A DNA stretch of 64,000 nucleotides from Liolophura sinensis (Eukaryota; Mollusca; Polyplacophora; Chitonida; Chitonidae): assembly GCF_032854445.1 (NCBI RefSeq), contig NC_088297.1, forward strand, positions 21,897,127-21,961,126. The letters are read 5' to 3'. Within the stretch, counting starts at the first letter, position 1, and each line of letters opens with the position of its first letter. The notes below the pieces were generated by a model that saw nothing but the letters and a program-made list of their open reading frames with translations, was not told the DNA's origin and searched no databases. Of the stretch, positions 29,982 to 42,400 are shown piece after piece. Position numbers and translations under genes: made by a program.

Positions 29982-32000
29982 CTATGATGGCGAGGTGGAG
30001 GCCGCCTTGCGCCCCGCAAGCTGCAGTGCTCCGACCATCAACTCAAGAATGATGGAGGCCACAGCCAGACCGAATGACCAAGACAGTGTGCGACCATCCG
30101 TGCGGGGGATTTCTTGTGCGTTAAATTTTACAGAGAAAATGATGGCTCCGATCAAATACAGGATAGCTGTAGAGTAAATCAAAAGAGACAACGTGTTTCT
30201 GAAAATTGATGTCATTAGGTAAATTGGGCTGACGACTTTTATAGGGACGTCTGTTCATAAGAGAATCGTGAGCTGATGTTTGAAGTGACATTTGGCAGAA
30301 TTTGTTGATCGTACATCACGTTCATTTCTGGGAAGTACATAGTGTGAATTGTTGTTACATATAATGCTACATAAACCCATTTTCAAAAGGAAAGTGGTTC
30401 AGCGTTTCTCTTGTCTCATGCAATGATAAAACTATACCCATTTTCAGTTTACCTGTAATTATACAGATGAAGGCTGCCAGAAATAAGCAATCCGGGTTCT
30501 TCTTGCCCAACAAGTAAACCATCATTAATATTAGAGACCCCAGGATACTGGCAAACCCAAACACAGCCGTGGCTGAACACACGCCATTCAACCTGAAGAA
30601 ATTCAACTTTGAAGAAAGTCGATACCTTTGAAGAAATTGTTTATTTTTTTCCAGTTTTTTCGTTTCTCGTGATTGCTTTGCCACACTTGTCCGTTTGGCG
30701 CTTAACGTACGTTGTAATTTATTCATTTTTTAATACAGATTTCTTAATATTTCACCCGGGGTAGGGCGGGGGATCAAGTTTAGGTCACGTTTAAGCTACG
30801 TTCACACTATGCCCGAAAATTGGTCCGGAATCCGAAACGAATTTTTCACGAATTACGTGGCAAATCAGATGCTAAAACGTACAGCCGTGCACATGCACCT
30901 TGTCCGATTTCCTTCCCGAACAAGAATTCGGGCAAATGGCTCCCGGATCCAATTTTTTCGGTCCGGGAAAGAAAATCTTCTGACCAATAAGCATCGATGG
31001 CATCGAAAACTGGCTACTTTATAATGTTAAAGAGTAAACGCATCGGGACACATTTCACGCTGGAAAAGAAAAATGAAATCTAGTGAATGTATCGCTGAAT
31101 GACGAATTCCATGATTACTCGTGCTGCGAACCAGTAATCTTGGTAAATTTCTGGAGTTGCGTTAACGATCAGCCAGTGCGCCATAGCATATAGGTCCTCG
31201 GCTACATGTAGGCCTATCCACGAAAGCCATGTCGTGCCCGAAATTTGACTGTGTGAATGCAACCTAACGGAAACCCGGAACACCGGTTCGGTCGGTGAAC
31301 GTAGCTGTAAGGTTTAGGTGGATTTCGGAAAGAGCCTGCTTCTGTATTTATTTACTTATGGTATTGGTATCTTTGATTTTTGATGCTATACTTTCGCCAT
31401 ACTTTCGAATTTTACTGACGAACTTCGAGATGTACCGTTGACCGTTTATTGCCTTCAAATTCCAGTGAACACTCAAACATAATAATTTGTAAATTTTAAC
31501 AGACAGTTTGCTAAGTGATGCTAGAATGTATTCTGATATCATAACACAACATTCTGTCATATTCAACATAGTAGCCTGTTAAAGAAAACCTTTATCGGAA
31601 CAGGCCAATCTATTGATTAATCTTTTGTGATTTTTTTTGTCTTTTTTGTATTGTTTTGAGAAATTTTCTCCGCCCATATTTCGAGCTTACCTTGGGCTCT
31701 TTCTATCATCGTGTTCACACATATGCCCAAATCACCAAGTTTGTAGCCAGTTCGTGTTTCCCGACACATCCGCCATAGCCCGATGTTGTATAGACGGTTC
31801 TCGTCCTCAAGATTCGGGTAATTGGTAGTGAAATGTTCTCCCCATGACGTAGTGGAGAACGCAGTCCCGCTCAACAGATTGGCCACGAGCCCCACAGACC
31901 AAAGCCGTGCGGATGAGTACTGGACAAACTTTTTATGGCATTGCCGAGCCCCATCGTCTGAACTATTTAAAAGTTTTGTAAGCAGATCAAACTCGAATTG
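29982..32000 (-). CDS. Claudin/PMP22-superfamily four-helix membrane protein (5' end missing)
   Basis: Minus-strand exons 32000 (or 31919)-31691, 30572-30453 and 30166-29982 join in phase (1, 1) and end in TAG. The first carries TM1, then the superfamily signature W ... GLW-x2-C-x11-C in the first extracellular loop (IGLWRMC ... ICVNTMIERAQ). The second gives TM2 and most of TM3. The third gives the rest of TM3, an extracellular loop, TM4 and a short Ser/Lys tail. The join IERAQ-A-TAV is typical of this family at the start of TM2. Such proteins act in cell junctions or membrane organisation; the exact subfamily is not resolved. The start codon lies in an upstream exon not found. Intron 1 holds a MITE. 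Confidence 0.78.
30794..31306. mobile_element. Non-autonomous element with AGCTACGTTCAC ends, 513 bp
   Basis: agctacgttcac opens and gtgaacgtagct closes the segment, as inverted repeats, and inner parts (cccgaa near both ends) are partly mirrored. The end type resembles PIF/Harbinger elements. Flanks tta and gta do not form a perfect duplication. It lies in an intron of the claudin-like gene. Confidence 0.65.
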
Positions 32001-33380
32001 CTGGAGTAAAACGTAGAAACAAGGTTGCGGAAGAATCCTCTACTCTGTCACAAGACCACTCCGATCAAAGAGAGGCTAGGCCAGAGCCACTCGATGAAAT
32101 AGGCTGTGCCCCTTTATTTCGTGAGGTGCTATTGACTGTTGGCCACCCATGAAAAGGACATCCGTCCCCAGCTGTGTACAGGGAAGATTGTCTGCGTGTT
32201 ACTTAAGGGTTTTTAAATTTACATTTTTTAGGTATATTCATTGATCTAAATGTCGATATTTCTTTGACAGCAATAGTCAACAGGTGTGCTCAATTTCAAA
32301 TGCACCGTGGATCATTTACAAATTCCTCTCGCATCACTTCTGTGTAAAGGATCCTGTGTATTTTCTCTGCAAATCTGTCAAAAATATACATTTCTAAAGG
32401 CAATTGAAAGGTCATATTTGTTTATACTTTTGGTGCTGAAACATCTTCGCAGCATGCTATCATTCAGTCTTCCAAACGAGCAGAACTCTCAGAATCAAGG
32501 TGGCAAAATGAAATACCTTGATCATGGGAAAATTTTTAGGTGAAATACAGTTTTTAAAGCGGTCAGGTCAAACTGACTGAAAGGGTTCCTTATTTCTTAA
32601 ACTTATTTTAAGAAATAAGTCTCCATTCAAGTCAACTTAAGTGCAATATTTTACCTACCGATAAATCAGGTGAGTCGTGGTGCGGTATGCATTTTCACTG
32701 TATGTAGACAGGAAATATGTATGACATTAATACTAGTAGATAACATATGGCCAGTGTGTACCAAAATCATCAACGACCCCATGAGCTAATCTTAAAACTA
32801 AAAGAAACTGTTACATAAGTGTCCATATGAAAGATTACTCCATGTTAAATATCCTATTTTAGGAATAATATTTTTTTTTAAAATTTAAATTTACATATTG
32901 CACTTTTCTGTTATCTCTTCGGTTTAATATCACAATTATTGATCAAGGTTGCTTACACAGGATAACAAAGGCCTTTCGTAGTGTAAGTTACAGTTGTGGG
33001 TATGGGAACTTTTAAGCTGTCATGGAACTGTGCTTGTTCCTTACTGACTTGTTTGAGGGTTATAAGAGCTCTTTCTTATAACCTTATAAAGGTTTACTAT
33101 AGGTTTATTAAACATGTTTAAAGTGTAAACGCATGAAGAGCTTATAATAAACATTTAAAAAATCTGTGGTGCTCCAATTTTCTCCTATGATTTCTCAAAG
33201 GTTACTATTCCTTCTGATCACCGTAAGCTTAGTAAGAACCCAATTACATCAATATCAGCACATATAATATTTTTGTTTATTTGTCACCGTAACTTTTCAG
33301 CTCTTACATGTGCATATAGTGTTGAAATGGTCGAGAAGTCACCTTGCCCCAAGGAACTAATATGGGTTATTCTGCGTATA
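32001..33380. other. Upstream flank of the claudin-like gene
   Basis: The missing first exon should lie here or further right, but I could not find a convincing start exon. The rest is AT-rich unique sequence. Confidence 0.4.
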
Positions 33381-33382
33381 AG

Positions 33383-33510
33383 GGGGCCTCGGTTGTTCCT
33401 TTCCTAGAAGCCTCTCGTCGTATGTGAGAAGGTCTTCCAGCAACCTGCGTGATGGTCGTGCGTTTCCCATGGACTCCTTCCACCACAATACTGGTCGCCT
33501 TTGTATAAGT
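33383..33510 (+). mobile_element. Internally deleted SINE copy
   Basis: gggggcctcggttgt at the head is followed directly by gcctctcgtcgtatgtgaga and the body to tcgcctttgtataagtga; much of the tRNA-like part is lost. Confidence 0.75.
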
Positions 33511-33722
33511 GAGTAAGTGAGTGAGTGAGTGCTTGGGGTTTAACGTCTTGCTCAACAATTTTTCAGTCATATGACGACGAAGGAATCCTTAGAGTGCATG
33601 TAATGTTTGTTGCACGATTTCCACCGCTCTTTTATCTAGTGCTGCTTCACTGAGACGCCTTAGCGAAGGCAAGTAAGGCGCCCCGCCTGAGCCATTATAC
33701 TGATACGGGTCAACCAGTCGTC
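33511..33722. mobile_element. Second SINE-type repeat (gagt-tailed)
   Basis: gagtaagtgagtgagtgagt leads into gcttggggtttaacgtcttg and catatgacgacgaaggaatc. I recognise this as a different interspersed repeat family common in molluscs. Only one copy is in the window. Confidence 0.6.
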
Positions 33723-33725
33723 AAG

Positions 33726-36700
33726 CCTACCGTGACCCTTTCAGACTGTCCTCACTACAATGTGAAAAAGTGGGCCGTCACGTCTTTCGGAACCCTTTCA
33801 GACTATCCTCACTATACTGTGACAGACTGGGTCGTCAAGCCTACCGTGACTCTTTCAGACTGTCCTCACTATACTGTGACAGAGTGGGCCGTCACCTCTT
33901 CCGTGGCCCTTTCAGAGCGTCCCCACTATAATGTGACTGAGCGGGCCGTTTTGCCTTCCTTGAGCAGTTCAAACTATCTCCACTTTACTATGACAGAATG
34001 GGGCGTCAGAGTGCCCGACTACACTGTGACAATGTGAAGCGTCGTTTCTTCCGTGACCCGTTCACATTGTCTTCACTATACTGGTACTGAGTGGGCCGTC
34101 ATGTCTTCTGTGACCCCTTCACACCGTTCTCACTAAACTGTGACAGAGTGGGCCATCAGGCCTACCGTGACCCTTTCAGGCTGTCCTCATTATTACTGTG
34201 ACAAAGTGGACCGTCACGTTTTCGGAACCCTTTCAGACTATCCTCACTATCCTGTGGACAGTCATGCCTACCATGACCAATTCTGACTGTCCTCACTATA
34301 CTGTGACGAGTGGGCGGTCACGTCTGCCGTGACCCTTTCACACTTTCGTCACTATACTGTGATAGAGCGGGCCTTCACGTCTTCCGGGACCCATTTAGAC
34401 CATCCTCACTATACTGTGACATAGTGGGCCGTCATGCCTACTGTAACCTTTCAGACTGCCCTCACTATACTGTGACAGAGTGGGCCGTCATGTCTTCCGG
34501 GACCCATTCACACTATTCTCTCTATGCTATGACTGGATGGGCCTCTGTGACCCTTTCAGACCGTACTCATTTTATTGTTACTGGGTTGGCCGTTATGTCT
34601 TCCGTGACCCTTTCAAACAGCTCTCAGTTTACTGTGATTGAGTTGGCCGTCATTCAGACTGCTCCCAGTATACTCTGTGTGGGTGTGCGTCAAGTCTTCC
34701 ATGAGCCTTTCAGATCTTCGTCGATATACTATGACAGAGTGCAGCCTTATGTGTTCCGTGACCAGATCAGATTATCCACATTATAATGAGGCAGAGTGGG
34801 CCGTCATGTCTTCCGTGACCCTTGCAGACTTTCTTTACTATACTGTAACAAAGTGGGCCGTCATACCTACCGTGCCCTTTTCGGACCGTCCGTACATACT
34901 GTAACAAAGTGGGCCGTCATACCTACCGTGCCCTTTTCGGACCGTCCTTACTTACTGTAACAAAGTGGGCCGTCATACCTACCGTGCCCTTTTCGGACCA
35001 TCCTTATTTACTGTAACAAAGTGGGCCGTCATACCTACCGTGCCCTTTTCGGACCGTCCTTATTAACTGTAATTGGATGGACCGTTTAAACTGCTCCCAA
35101 TCATGCTAACATACTGTATCTGGATGTGCGCCATGTCTTCCATCAGCCACTCAGGCTGCCCCCTGTACACTATATCTGGGTGTGCGCCATAACTTCTGTG
35201 AGCCACTCAGACCGCCCCCAAGGCACTCTGTCTGGGTGAGCGCCATGTCTTCTGTGAGCCACTCAGACTGTCCCCAGTGTACTCTGTCTGGGTGTGCGCC
35301 ATATCTTCCATGACCCGTTCAGACTGCCCCCAGTGCATTCTATCTGTGTGTGCGCCATGTCTTCCATCAGCCACTCAGGCTGCCCCCTGTACACTATATC
35401 TGGGTGTACGCCAAAACTTCTGTGAGCCACTCAGACAGCCCCCAAGGCACTCTGTCTGGGTGAGTGCCATGTCTTCTGTGAGCCACTCAAACTGCCCCCG
35501 GTGCACTCTGCCTGGGTGTGCGCCATGTCTTCCATGACCCGTTCAGACTGCCCCAAGTGCACTCTGTCTGGGTGTGCGCCATGTCTTCCGTAAGCCATTC
35601 AGACTGCCCCCAGTGCACTCTGTCTGGGTGAGCGCCATGTCTTCCACGATCCGTTCAGACAGCCCCCAGTGCACTCTGTCTTGGTGTGCGCCATGTCTTC
35701 CATAAGCCACTCAGAATGCTCCCAGTGAACTCTGTCTGGGTGAGCGCCATGTCTTCCATAAGCCACTTAGACTGCCCCCAGCGCACTCTGTCCGGGTGTG
35801 CGCCATGTCTTCCATGACCCGTTCAGACTGCCCCCAGTGCACTCTGTCTGGGTGTGTGCCATGTCTTCCATTAGCCACTCAGGCTGCCCCCTGTACACTA
35901 TATCTGGGTGTACGCCATGTCTCCCATGATCCACTCAAACTACCCTCAGTATACTCTGCCTGGGTGTGCGTCATATCTTCCGTGAGTCGTTCAGATTTCC
36001 CCCAGTATACTCTGCCTGGGTGTGCGCCATGTCTTCCATGATCCACTCAAACTACGCCCTGTATACTCTGTCCGGGTGTGTGTCATATCTTCCGTGAGTC
36101 GTTCTGATTTCTCCCAGTCTTCCGTGGGTCATTCAGACTGCCCCCACTACACTCTGTCTGGGTATGCCCCATGTCTTCCATGACCCGTTCAGACTGCCCC
36201 AAGTGCACTCTGTCTGGGTGAACGCCATGTCTTCTGTGAGCCACTCAGACTGCCCCCAGTGCACTCTGTCTGGGTATGCCCCATGTCTTCCATAACCCGT
36301 TCAGACTGCCCCCAGTGCACTCTGTCTGGGTGTGTGCCATGTCTTCCATTAGCCACTCAGGCTGCCCCCTGTACACTATATCTGGGTGTACGCCATGTCT
36401 TCCATGATCCACTCAAACTACCCTCAGTATACTCTGCCTGGGTGTGCGTCATATCTTCCGTGAGTCGTTCAGATTTCCCCCAGTATACTGTCTGGGTGTG
36501 CGCCATGTCTTCCATGATCCACTCAAACTACGCCCTGTATCCTCTGTCCGGGTGTGTGTCATATCTTCCGTGAGTCGTTCTGATTTCTCCCAGTCTTCCG
36601 TGGGTCATTCAGACTGCCCCCACTACACTCTGTCTGGGTATGCCCCATGTCTTCCATGACCCGTTCAGACTGCCCCAAGTGCACTCTGTCTGGGTATGCC

Positions 36701-37290
36701 CCATGTCTTTCGTGAACCCTTCAGACTGCCCCCAGTGCACTCTGTATGAGTGTGGGCCGTGTTTTCTGTGAGCCACTCAGGCTGCCCCCAGTGCACTCTG
36801 TCGGAGTGTGCGCCGTGTCTTCCATGACCCGTTCAGACTGCCCCAAGTGCACTCTGTCCGGGTGTGTGTCATATCTTCCGTGAGTCGTTCTGATTTCTCC
36901 CAGTCTTCCGTGGGTCATTCAGACTGCCCCCACTACACTCTGTCTGGGTATGCCCCATGTCTTCCATGACCCGTTCAGACTGCCCCCAGTACACTCTGTA
37001 TGGGTGTGGGTCGTGTTTTCTGTGAGCCACTCAGGCTGCCCCCAGTGCACTCTGTATGGGTGTGGGTGGTGTTTTCTGTGAGCCACTCAGACTGCCCCCA
37101 ATGCACTCTGTCCGGGTGTCCTTCATGTCTTCTATGAGGTGTTCAGACTGTCCTCGGTGCACTCTGTATGGATGTGCGTCATATCTTTCGTGAACCGTTC
37201 AGACTGCTCCCAGTATAATGTTTTGGGTGTCCGTCAAGTCTTCCGTGAGCCGTTCAGATTGGCCTCCCTATACAGTGACACAGTTGGCCG
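33726..37290. repeat. 57-bp satellite array, about 62 units in two subfamilies
   Basis: Left part (to about 35090): units like gtgggccgtcacgtcttccg ... cactatactgtgacaga. Right part: units like gtgtgcgccatgtcttccat ... agtgcactctgtctggg. Both have a 57-bp period and align position by position, so they are one diverged array. Larger blocks also repeat: a block starting ccgggtgtgtgtcatatctt occurs at 36071, 36549 and 36858. Frames of up to 158 codons persist because 57 is divisible by three. Confidence 0.92.
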
Positions 37291-37389
37291 TCACGGAGCC
37301 CGTGTTATGCATGCGGAAATATTTAATCAACTTTCGTGAATAAAATTGCATTAGTTGATAGTTAAAAACATGTTGTGCATGCTAAGTTC

Positions 37390-37518
37390 AAGAGAATGCA
37401 TGTGTATAAAGTGTCATTAGAAAGGAATCGTGTTTACTAACATGACTTTCAAGATTTCTGCAGAAATTTTGCTAATGGTGGCATTGATGTAAATCGAACG
37501 TAGAGAGTGGCGCATGCG
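37390..37518. mobile_element. MITE relic (right part)
   Basis: agagaatgcatgtgtataaa and then ggtggcattgatgtaaat ... gagtggcgcatgcg match the right part of the MITE at 49960-50336. Confidence 0.65.
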
Positions 37519-38251
37519 TATAATGTATGTGCCAGCTTGCCCCTTAATATTAGTAAAACAAAATGCATGCATATAAATGTATCCAAAAATAAGGCACTTT
37601 CGCCACCGTTATATTTGCACGGCGTTGAAATAGCCAGCCTACAAGAACACAAGTTATTGGGAGTTTATTTTAATTCAGGGCTGTCTTGGACATCTCACGT
37701 TAACTTTATTGGTAAGAAAGTATCCAGAAATATTGCCATCATGAAACGCATTCGAGCAAATGTCAACAAAAATACACTGCTTATTTTCTACTTCTCTCTG
37801 ATATTCCCTTGTCTTTCCTAAGCAAATGGTTTATAGGATAACCCATACACGAGGCATCTCCATTTCTTAGTGAATGTTCAGAAACGCATCATCACCTCCT
37901 CGTAAAGACTGGATCATGCGGCCCCAATATTTAAGAACCTCAAAATCCTCCCAATTGCACAAATGCACATACTCATCCTTGCTACTCGCACATAAATTCA
38001 TTCACCAATCACTCTCTCTTCCTCACAGAATTATACAGCTGTTCAAAAGTCAATCTGACGTTCACATTTACACAATCAGATCCTATTCTTTCAATCTCCA
38101 TGCGCCTTTTCTAATTTTGAGTCTATCCACACATTTCATCAGATCATCAGCCCCAAGGGAATGGAACAGACTCCCTCCATACCTCAAAGTAATCACTATC
38201 ACGTCTTTATTCAAATCCAGGTTAAACGATTTTTTAATTAACAATATTTGA
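37507..38251 (+). pseudogene. 5'-truncated non-LTR retrotransposon (reverse transcriptase C-terminal part)
   Basis: The first frame (37507-37821) has the reverse transcriptase thumb-region pattern LNISKTKCM, then HKLLGVYFNSGLSW and a helical stretch ending in a LIFPCL motif. The second (37874-38251) has the family's C-terminal pattern ending FIRSSAPREWNRLPPYL and FKSRLNDFL. A frame change lies between them. The catalytic core and ORF1 are absent, as usual for dead-on-arrival LINE copies of the Jockey/CR1-like group. Confidence 0.82.
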
Positions 38252-38653
38252 CGTATCTTCATATTAGTCATACAATCTACGAGACAGGGGTGTGACACGA
38301 AATATTATTCACACTGTTGTATAGTTAACTTAGGTGTTTATAGTATTACATTTTCTGTGGAAGTTTTTTTTCCAAGTGAATTTGTTTTTTGTTAATACAG
38401 TTGTTCACTAATTATCGCTCCTCACAAAGCATGTATTATTATTATTATTTGATAATAATGAGTCAGGGATAGAACAAGTCCCTCGGACTTTATTCCCGCC
38501 ATTTACGGGATATGTCATTATACTATAGAAAAGGGGGAATCTTCTCTATAATATCAAGTAAGACTTAATATCCGTGAGAACTTTCTGAAATTGAACCAGA
38601 CAGGAACTGCTGGACTAACGATCGATATACATGTACATGTATTTATTCCACAG
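38252..38653. other. Probable LINE 3' end and short ATT repeat
   Basis: AT-rich sequence with a short (att)n run at about 38433-38450, which may be the LINE 3' tail; nothing else is recognised. Confidence 0.4.
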
Positions 38654-38829
38654 CTGACAAATCCAGATATGGCATGCCCTTTCGACCAAAGATATTTATA
38701 CTCTGTCCATTAATCCCCTGCTGTCCAGGCTGTGTCCGTTGGAACAAGTTTTACGAGTTTCCTATCACTTGTACATCTGGCCAGACCGTCACAAGCTGCC
38801 AATTCAATTCAACTGTATATGCACTTTAA
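38654..38829 (+). CDS. Candidate cysteine-rich terminal exon
   Basis: Acceptor gtatttattccacag precedes a 57-residue open frame ending in TAA (38827-38829). It includes CPLIPCCPGCVRWNKFYEF, then ITCTSGQTVTSC. The layout (C-C pair, aromatic spacer, TC-x7-C, a short tail, stop) parallels the last exon of the minus-strand gene at 9079-9204, suggesting a paralogue. The same frame after the TAA (38830-38943) is also Cys-rich (IADCSCQDTQLCC), so the stop may be a mutation or readthrough site. No upstream exon was found. Confidence 0.4.
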
Positions 38830-38943
38830 TCCACGTGCGGCTTTATGTCGGGCCTACACGATGAAATGGCTATCAGGCCAGATGTACACAATGGGTGGCT
38901 TATCGCAGACTGCAGTTGTCAAGACACCCAACTGTGCTGCTGA

Positions 38944-39420
38944 CATGAACCTGAGTAGAAATTAGGTAATTTATTTATACACAACGGTTTGCAATTTAAG
39001 AGGAGGATAGACACATACTAACAATGTCTACTGAACATGGCATTGACAAATAAACAATTTTTACTTAGAGGCTATTATTCAAAAGGGTGAATATATTTAT
39101 CAAAGCATTGCATGCATTATCAAAACAGTGGATGCATTTATCATAACAGCAAGCACACAGAATTAAGTGAGCATGACAAATACTCGAAGCTATTATTACT
39201 GTATAATATATCCCTTTAATAATACATATATTTATGTATGGTGAATTAGTTCAAAAAATTCAATTTAATTCGCAATACAACCGGGTCCTTGGCTGGTTTG
39301 CATTGAGTGAAAAGATATCTCTGTCGCTCTAAGAATAGACAAACAAAGAATTAGCGTAAACAGGACATGACATGAATGCCATTACAAAAAACACATCAAA
39401 CATTTCCTGCTCCGCCCACT
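38944..39420. other. Non-coding stretch before the MEGF-like gene
   Basis: AT-rich unique DNA that should contain the promoter of the gene starting at 39494. No TATA box is evident. Confidence 0.35.
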
Positions 39421-39493
39421 GGGGAGTTGTGTTTAGCATGGCTATACTGCGCTGGCAGTTTGTGTCGGTTCATCTGTAAGTAATCACTGCGCG

Positions 39494-42400
39494 ATGAAGC
39501 CCGTGTGTCATAATTACTGGCGACCAACAATCTTGTCAGGCACGGTGTTTACGCTGGTCATGTTCATGTCATTTTGTATCGTCATCTCTGACCGAGGTAA
39601 GTCAACCAAAGATCCATCAAGGGATATTACTCTCACCCCCATCCCCTAAGACAGATCACTCTCTGAAAACGGCAGTTACAAAGAACCTGGTACGCTAAAG
39701 TGAAGAATCGGCCCCAGAGAGGAAAGATAGTGCAAATTTCAAAATCCCGGCATAATTCTGTAAATTTCCAAATCAGAAGTACTTGACTGAAGCACCCATA
39801 TACGTTGCTTGCGTAGAGTTGCTCAGGAATAAACCACCAAAATTAACTGTGCTCTCGAACAAAGAAAAAAAAGTGCCAAAACCCCCTAAAAAACAACAAC
39901 AACAACAAAAAAAAAACAAACAAAAAAAAAACAACAAAGAACGAAGTTACTGTAAGGAACCAGTAGCACTTGAGAAAGAGTTCGAATCCCATTGATTTTT
40001 TTCCTTTGGAAACATAATTTTGTGTGAGTAATGATACAAACCAAATTGTATTAAATAAGTATTACCCTGAATCAGAATAGATAATTGTTATGTCATCCTA
40101 ATATGTAACATGTGGCAACTACAACAAAATCATACTTGAATTCTGCTTGAGAGCACATGTGGTCGTTTTTCAGGAACTAGTGATGTTATGTGTAATATCT
40201 AGCGGAAAGGAATATAGTATATAGACAAAGATATTTCAGTGTGACTAAAGTAGGCTATTTTTTCTCAGTTTTATAACCTATACATTGTGAACACAAATAT
40301 TTATTTATTTGTTTGATTGATGTTTTACGCCGTACTCAATAATATTTCACTTATACGACAGCGGCCAAATTTGTACACAAATTGTGAATGTGTTACACAG
40401 TGCGTGGACCTAAGATATGATTCATTTTTCCCAGCTTAGCTTTGAGAATACAAATCTATACTCATTGATTTACTAACCACATGATAATTATCAAGCTAAT
40501 ATACCCATTTTTGAATCCACCATGCCGGTTAAAATACCATATGTTCATTCTCGCGGTCATAACGTTCTTCTAAATTATGCATCAGACGTGGTTACAAGTG
40601 GGTATTTGTGCTCTCGCGTGTATGCTCTTCTTCTGAATCAAACAGCACTGGTTACAAGACCGTATCTGCGTTCTTGTAGGCATATCGTTTTTCCAATTAA
40701 AAAGCAATGAACTCAGAACCGTATCTGCCTTCTCGTAGGCACATCGTTTTTTCCAGTTCAACAGCAATGAATGCAAGACAGTGTCTGCCTTCTTGCAGGC
40801 ATATGTTTCTTTCCAATCCAATAGCAATGGTTACAAGACCGTATCTGCCTTCTCGCAGGCAAGTCGTTTTTCTAATCCAGCAGCAATGAATACAAGACTG
40901 TATCTGCTTTCTCGCAAGCATGCCGTTTTCGTGCCTTAGTTTTGTTGCTTTGGATGTTTTGACCGATGAGCTATTCCTTCATTTGTATTTTAAATGGTAT
41001 TTATGGTATTTGTACATCAGACATTTGTAACTATTCCTATAAAGTCCCAAAGTATAATTAGACAAAAATCATGAATGAAAAAAAAACACCTTTGTTTTTG
41101 TGGTATTATGACGTAATATTTCTTATCTGTTTAAGGCACGTGTCCGATGGGTAGATACGGACCCACGTGCGAGGACTCGTGTATCTGCCCCGGTAGAATG
41201 GTACCCACCTGTCACAAAACAACTGGGGGATGTACAGGGGAGTGTAGTCCCGGCTATATTGGGCCAGACTGCCGTCATGATATTGGCGTATGTCCGGATG
41301 GCATTCGCGGCTCTTCCTGTCAATACAACTGCAGCTGTCCAAACCGGCAAACACCCACCTGTGACAGAGAGAGTGGGATATGCACAGGGCAATGTGATGC
41401 TGGCTTTACTGGACCAGACTGTCAACCTGCCACATGTCCTGTCGGGAAATATGGTCCAACATGTCAAAACACCTGTAACTGTCCGAACAGACAATCAGCC
41501 ATCTGTAACAAGACCACTGGGGCATGTACAGGACAGTGTAACCCCGGCTATACTGGACAGGACTGCCAACCTGTCCTGTGTCCTGTCGGGAAATACGGAT
41601 CCACATGTCAGAACACCTGTAACTGTCCGAACAGACAATCAGCCATCTGTGACAAGACGACTGGGGCATGTACAGGACAGTGTAACCCCGACTATACTGA
41701 ACAAGACTGCCAAAGATCAGGTAAATCGAATATCCTTACCATTTAAATTTCCGGTTTATTTTTAAATTAGCTAAATTTAACAAAAGGGGCATGTTTCCTA
41801 AAATAGTATATGTGTTTTTTTTTTGTATTATTATAATGTCGATATGAGTGTGAATCTGACCGCACAGGTGCTGCTTTGACGGCATGGACTCGCCCTGCAA
41901 CAACAGGACACACCATATGTACACACAGGGGGCCTCCGCGGCCGAGGTAGTCAGGGTGCCAGCACGGCGCAATGACCCAGGAGCCTCTCACCAATGCGGT
42001 CGCTGTGAGTTCAAGTCCAGCACATGCTCACTTCTTCTCCCGCCGTACGTGGGAAGGTCTGACAGTAACCTGCGCGTGGCCCATTGTTTCCCCCGGGCTC
42101 AGCTCGGTTTCCTCCCATTAATTTATACATTTTGCGAAGTGTTAACCAAACGTCATGAGTTCTATCCCTGCTCCACAAATGCCAAACTCTTAAATTTAGC
42201 AGTAGTAAAGTTATATATTGCATTTAGATTAAGACAGCAGTTTATAGTGTACCCACAGGAGAATCTTCCCAAGTGTTACGACCCAAACTGTCTGTATTAT
42301 AAAGAGATGGCTTGTTCGAAATACACGACAGTTTAGCCGCACAAAAAAGTAACCAAAACCAGCAGATTTTATTTTACAACAATTTATTAGCTTAACAAGA

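Noticed and set aside
31119-31150. A 32-base exon for the claudin-like gene
   Set aside because: It fits phase 1 to 0, but lies inside the MITE at 30794-31306 and needs a weaker acceptor for the next exon. Joining 31691 directly to 30572 gives the family-typical sequence without it.
33732-37339. Many frames of 60-158 codons
   Set aside because: By-products of the stop-poor 57-bp satellite; units drift without preserving any amino-acid pattern better than DNA.
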